Position numbers and translations under genes: made by a program
The notes under the pieces: model-generated
What the model was told of the DNA's origin: nothing
The model's database searches: none
What the model saw: the letters and a program-made list of their open reading frames with translations, nothing else
From: an uncultured Pirellula sp.
GTDB taxonomy: Bacteria; Planctomycetota; Planctomycetia; Pirellulales; Pirellulaceae
DNA length: 8,048 bases
Direction of reading: 5' to 3'
Assembly (NCBI GenBank): GCA_903837255.1
Contig: CAILTZ010000194.1
Coordinates: 1-8,048 of the forward strand
In this document: piece by piece, positions 7,456 to 8,048 of the stretch
How the letters are laid out: the number at the start of each line of letters is the position of its first letter
How positions within the stretch are numbered: the first letter of the stretch is position 1

Positions 7456-7462
7456 GAGGGAG
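7456..7462 (+). promoter_or_regulatory. Ribosome binding site deciding a TTG start
   Basis: GAGGGAG lies 7 nt before TTG 7470. An in-frame TGA at 7455 excludes any earlier start, and the next TTG (7479) has no well-placed site. Confidence 0.7.
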
Positions 7463-7469
7463 TTTTCGA

Positions 7470-8048
7470 TTGCTAGGATTGACCGATCATAAACCGAAAA
7501 AAATAGGTGGGGGATTCCAGCGGTTGGCTTTGGCATTGGCCTGCCTATTTGGCTTAGGCCATGCCGGGACTGTCCGTGCGCAACAACCCATTGCGCCCAA
7601 GTCGCAAACTGCAAAGATCACCTGGAAAGTCACGGTTCCAACAGATACTCCGGCGAGTTCTAAAATCTGCATCGCTGGAAATATCGACCCCTTTGGACCT
7701 TGGCAGCCAAACGCCTTTGAAATGACTAAACAAGCCGATGGCAAGTACGAAGCTAGCCTAGAGATCCCGATCGGAACGCTGGTCGAATACAAGTTCACAC
7801 GAGGGAGTTGGGCGACGGTCGAAAAGACCCAACAGGGGGCCGAAATACAAAATCGAAGACTCGCCGTCAGGGGCTCCGAGACCCTCAATGTGTCGATTGC
7901 CAGTTGGGCGATCCCCAAAGCCAAACCCCTCTCGACGGCTACCGGCGACTTGCGTTGGATCGAATTTCCCAGCCAAGTGCTTCGATCCAAACGCCGCATC
8001 ACCCTCTGGCTTCCACCGCAGTATCGTAGCGATTTGAAATCCAAATTC
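7470..8048 (+). CDS. Exported esterase-like protein with N-terminal CBM20-type starch-binding domain, partial (C-terminus beyond right edge)
   Basis: The frame is open from TTG 7470 to the right edge, 193 residues. The TTG start is set by the GAGGGAG site and the in-frame stop at 7455. The N-terminus is a signal peptide: MLGLTDHKPKK, a hydrophobic core (about 17-33) and a likely cut after VRA (residue 37), so the protein is exported. Residues 50-146 form a beta-rich domain with a CBM20-like pattern: ITWKVTVPTDT, ICIAGNIDPFGPWQPNAFEM, GKYEASLEIPIGTLVEYKFT and RGSWATVEK. Trp78 and Trp114 are candidate sugar-stacking residues. From 170 the sequence LRSKRRITLWLPPQYRS resembles the opening strand of alpha/beta-hydrolase esterases (esterase D-like). 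The catalytic Ser-Asp-His would lie outside the window, so the enzyme class is an inference from similar architecture. It could bind glycans and cleave esters on them. It probably has its own promoter. Confidence 0.8.
   Translation, partial: MLGLTDHKPKKIGGGFQRLALALACLFGLGHAGTVRAQQPIAPKSQTAKITWKVTVPTDTPASSKICIAGNIDPFGPWQPNAFEMTKQADGKYEASLEIPIGTLVEYKFTRGSWATVEKTQQGAEIQNRRLAVRGSETLNVSIASWAIPKAKPLSTATGDLRWIEFPSQVLRSKRRITLWLPPQYRSDLKSKF

Noticed and set aside
7487..8044. 185-codon minus-strand frame near the right edge
   Set aside because: The plus strand here encodes a signal peptide, a carbohydrate-binding-type domain and an esterase start in one frame with a good ribosome site.

Overview
The window looks like bacterial chromosome from the Planctomycetota (Pirellulales/Rhodopirellula-like). 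This is an inference from style only: moderate GC, frequent CGATCG, GTG and TTG starts beside ATG, weak or missing Shine-Dalgarno sites on some genes, and very large exported proteins of no recognised family. No rRNA, tRNA, CRISPR array or insertion sequence is visible. The window is almost fully coding.

Layout. Positions 1-1227 (minus strand, running off the left edge) hold a membrane-anchored, coiled-coil protein starting at GTG. A 194-bp divergent spacer follows. It carries an inverted repeat (TTGACGA-N12-TCGTCAA) and an extended -10 promoter (TGTTATAAT) pointing right. Rightward from there come a D-2-hydroxyacid dehydrogenase (1422-2465), an HpaI-type class II aldolase (2535-3329), a 1017-residue exported protein of unknown function (3358-6411), and a divergent RNase HII-like protein (6411-7415) whose start codon overlaps the preceding stop. 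After a 54-bp gap with a TATAAT box, an exported esterase-like protein with an N-terminal starch-binding-type domain begins at TTG 7470 and runs off the right edge.

How they may work together. The dehydrogenase and aldolase are adjacent and co-directional. They would fit a small 2-keto-acid or sugar-acid route: the aldolase splits a 4-hydroxy-2-oxo acid to pyruvate plus an aldehyde, and the dehydrogenase interconverts a 2-oxo acid and a D-2-hydroxy acid. The substrate is not readable from sequence. The exported protein and the RNase HII-like protein are translationally coupled, an odd pairing of a secreted and a nucleic-acid-type enzyme. The last gene belongs to extracytoplasmic carbohydrate or ester breakdown. 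I see no strong case for a new defence or mobile system. The most unusual item is the RNase HII-like protein, which keeps the acidic active-site residues but has GYG in place of the family's GRG motif.
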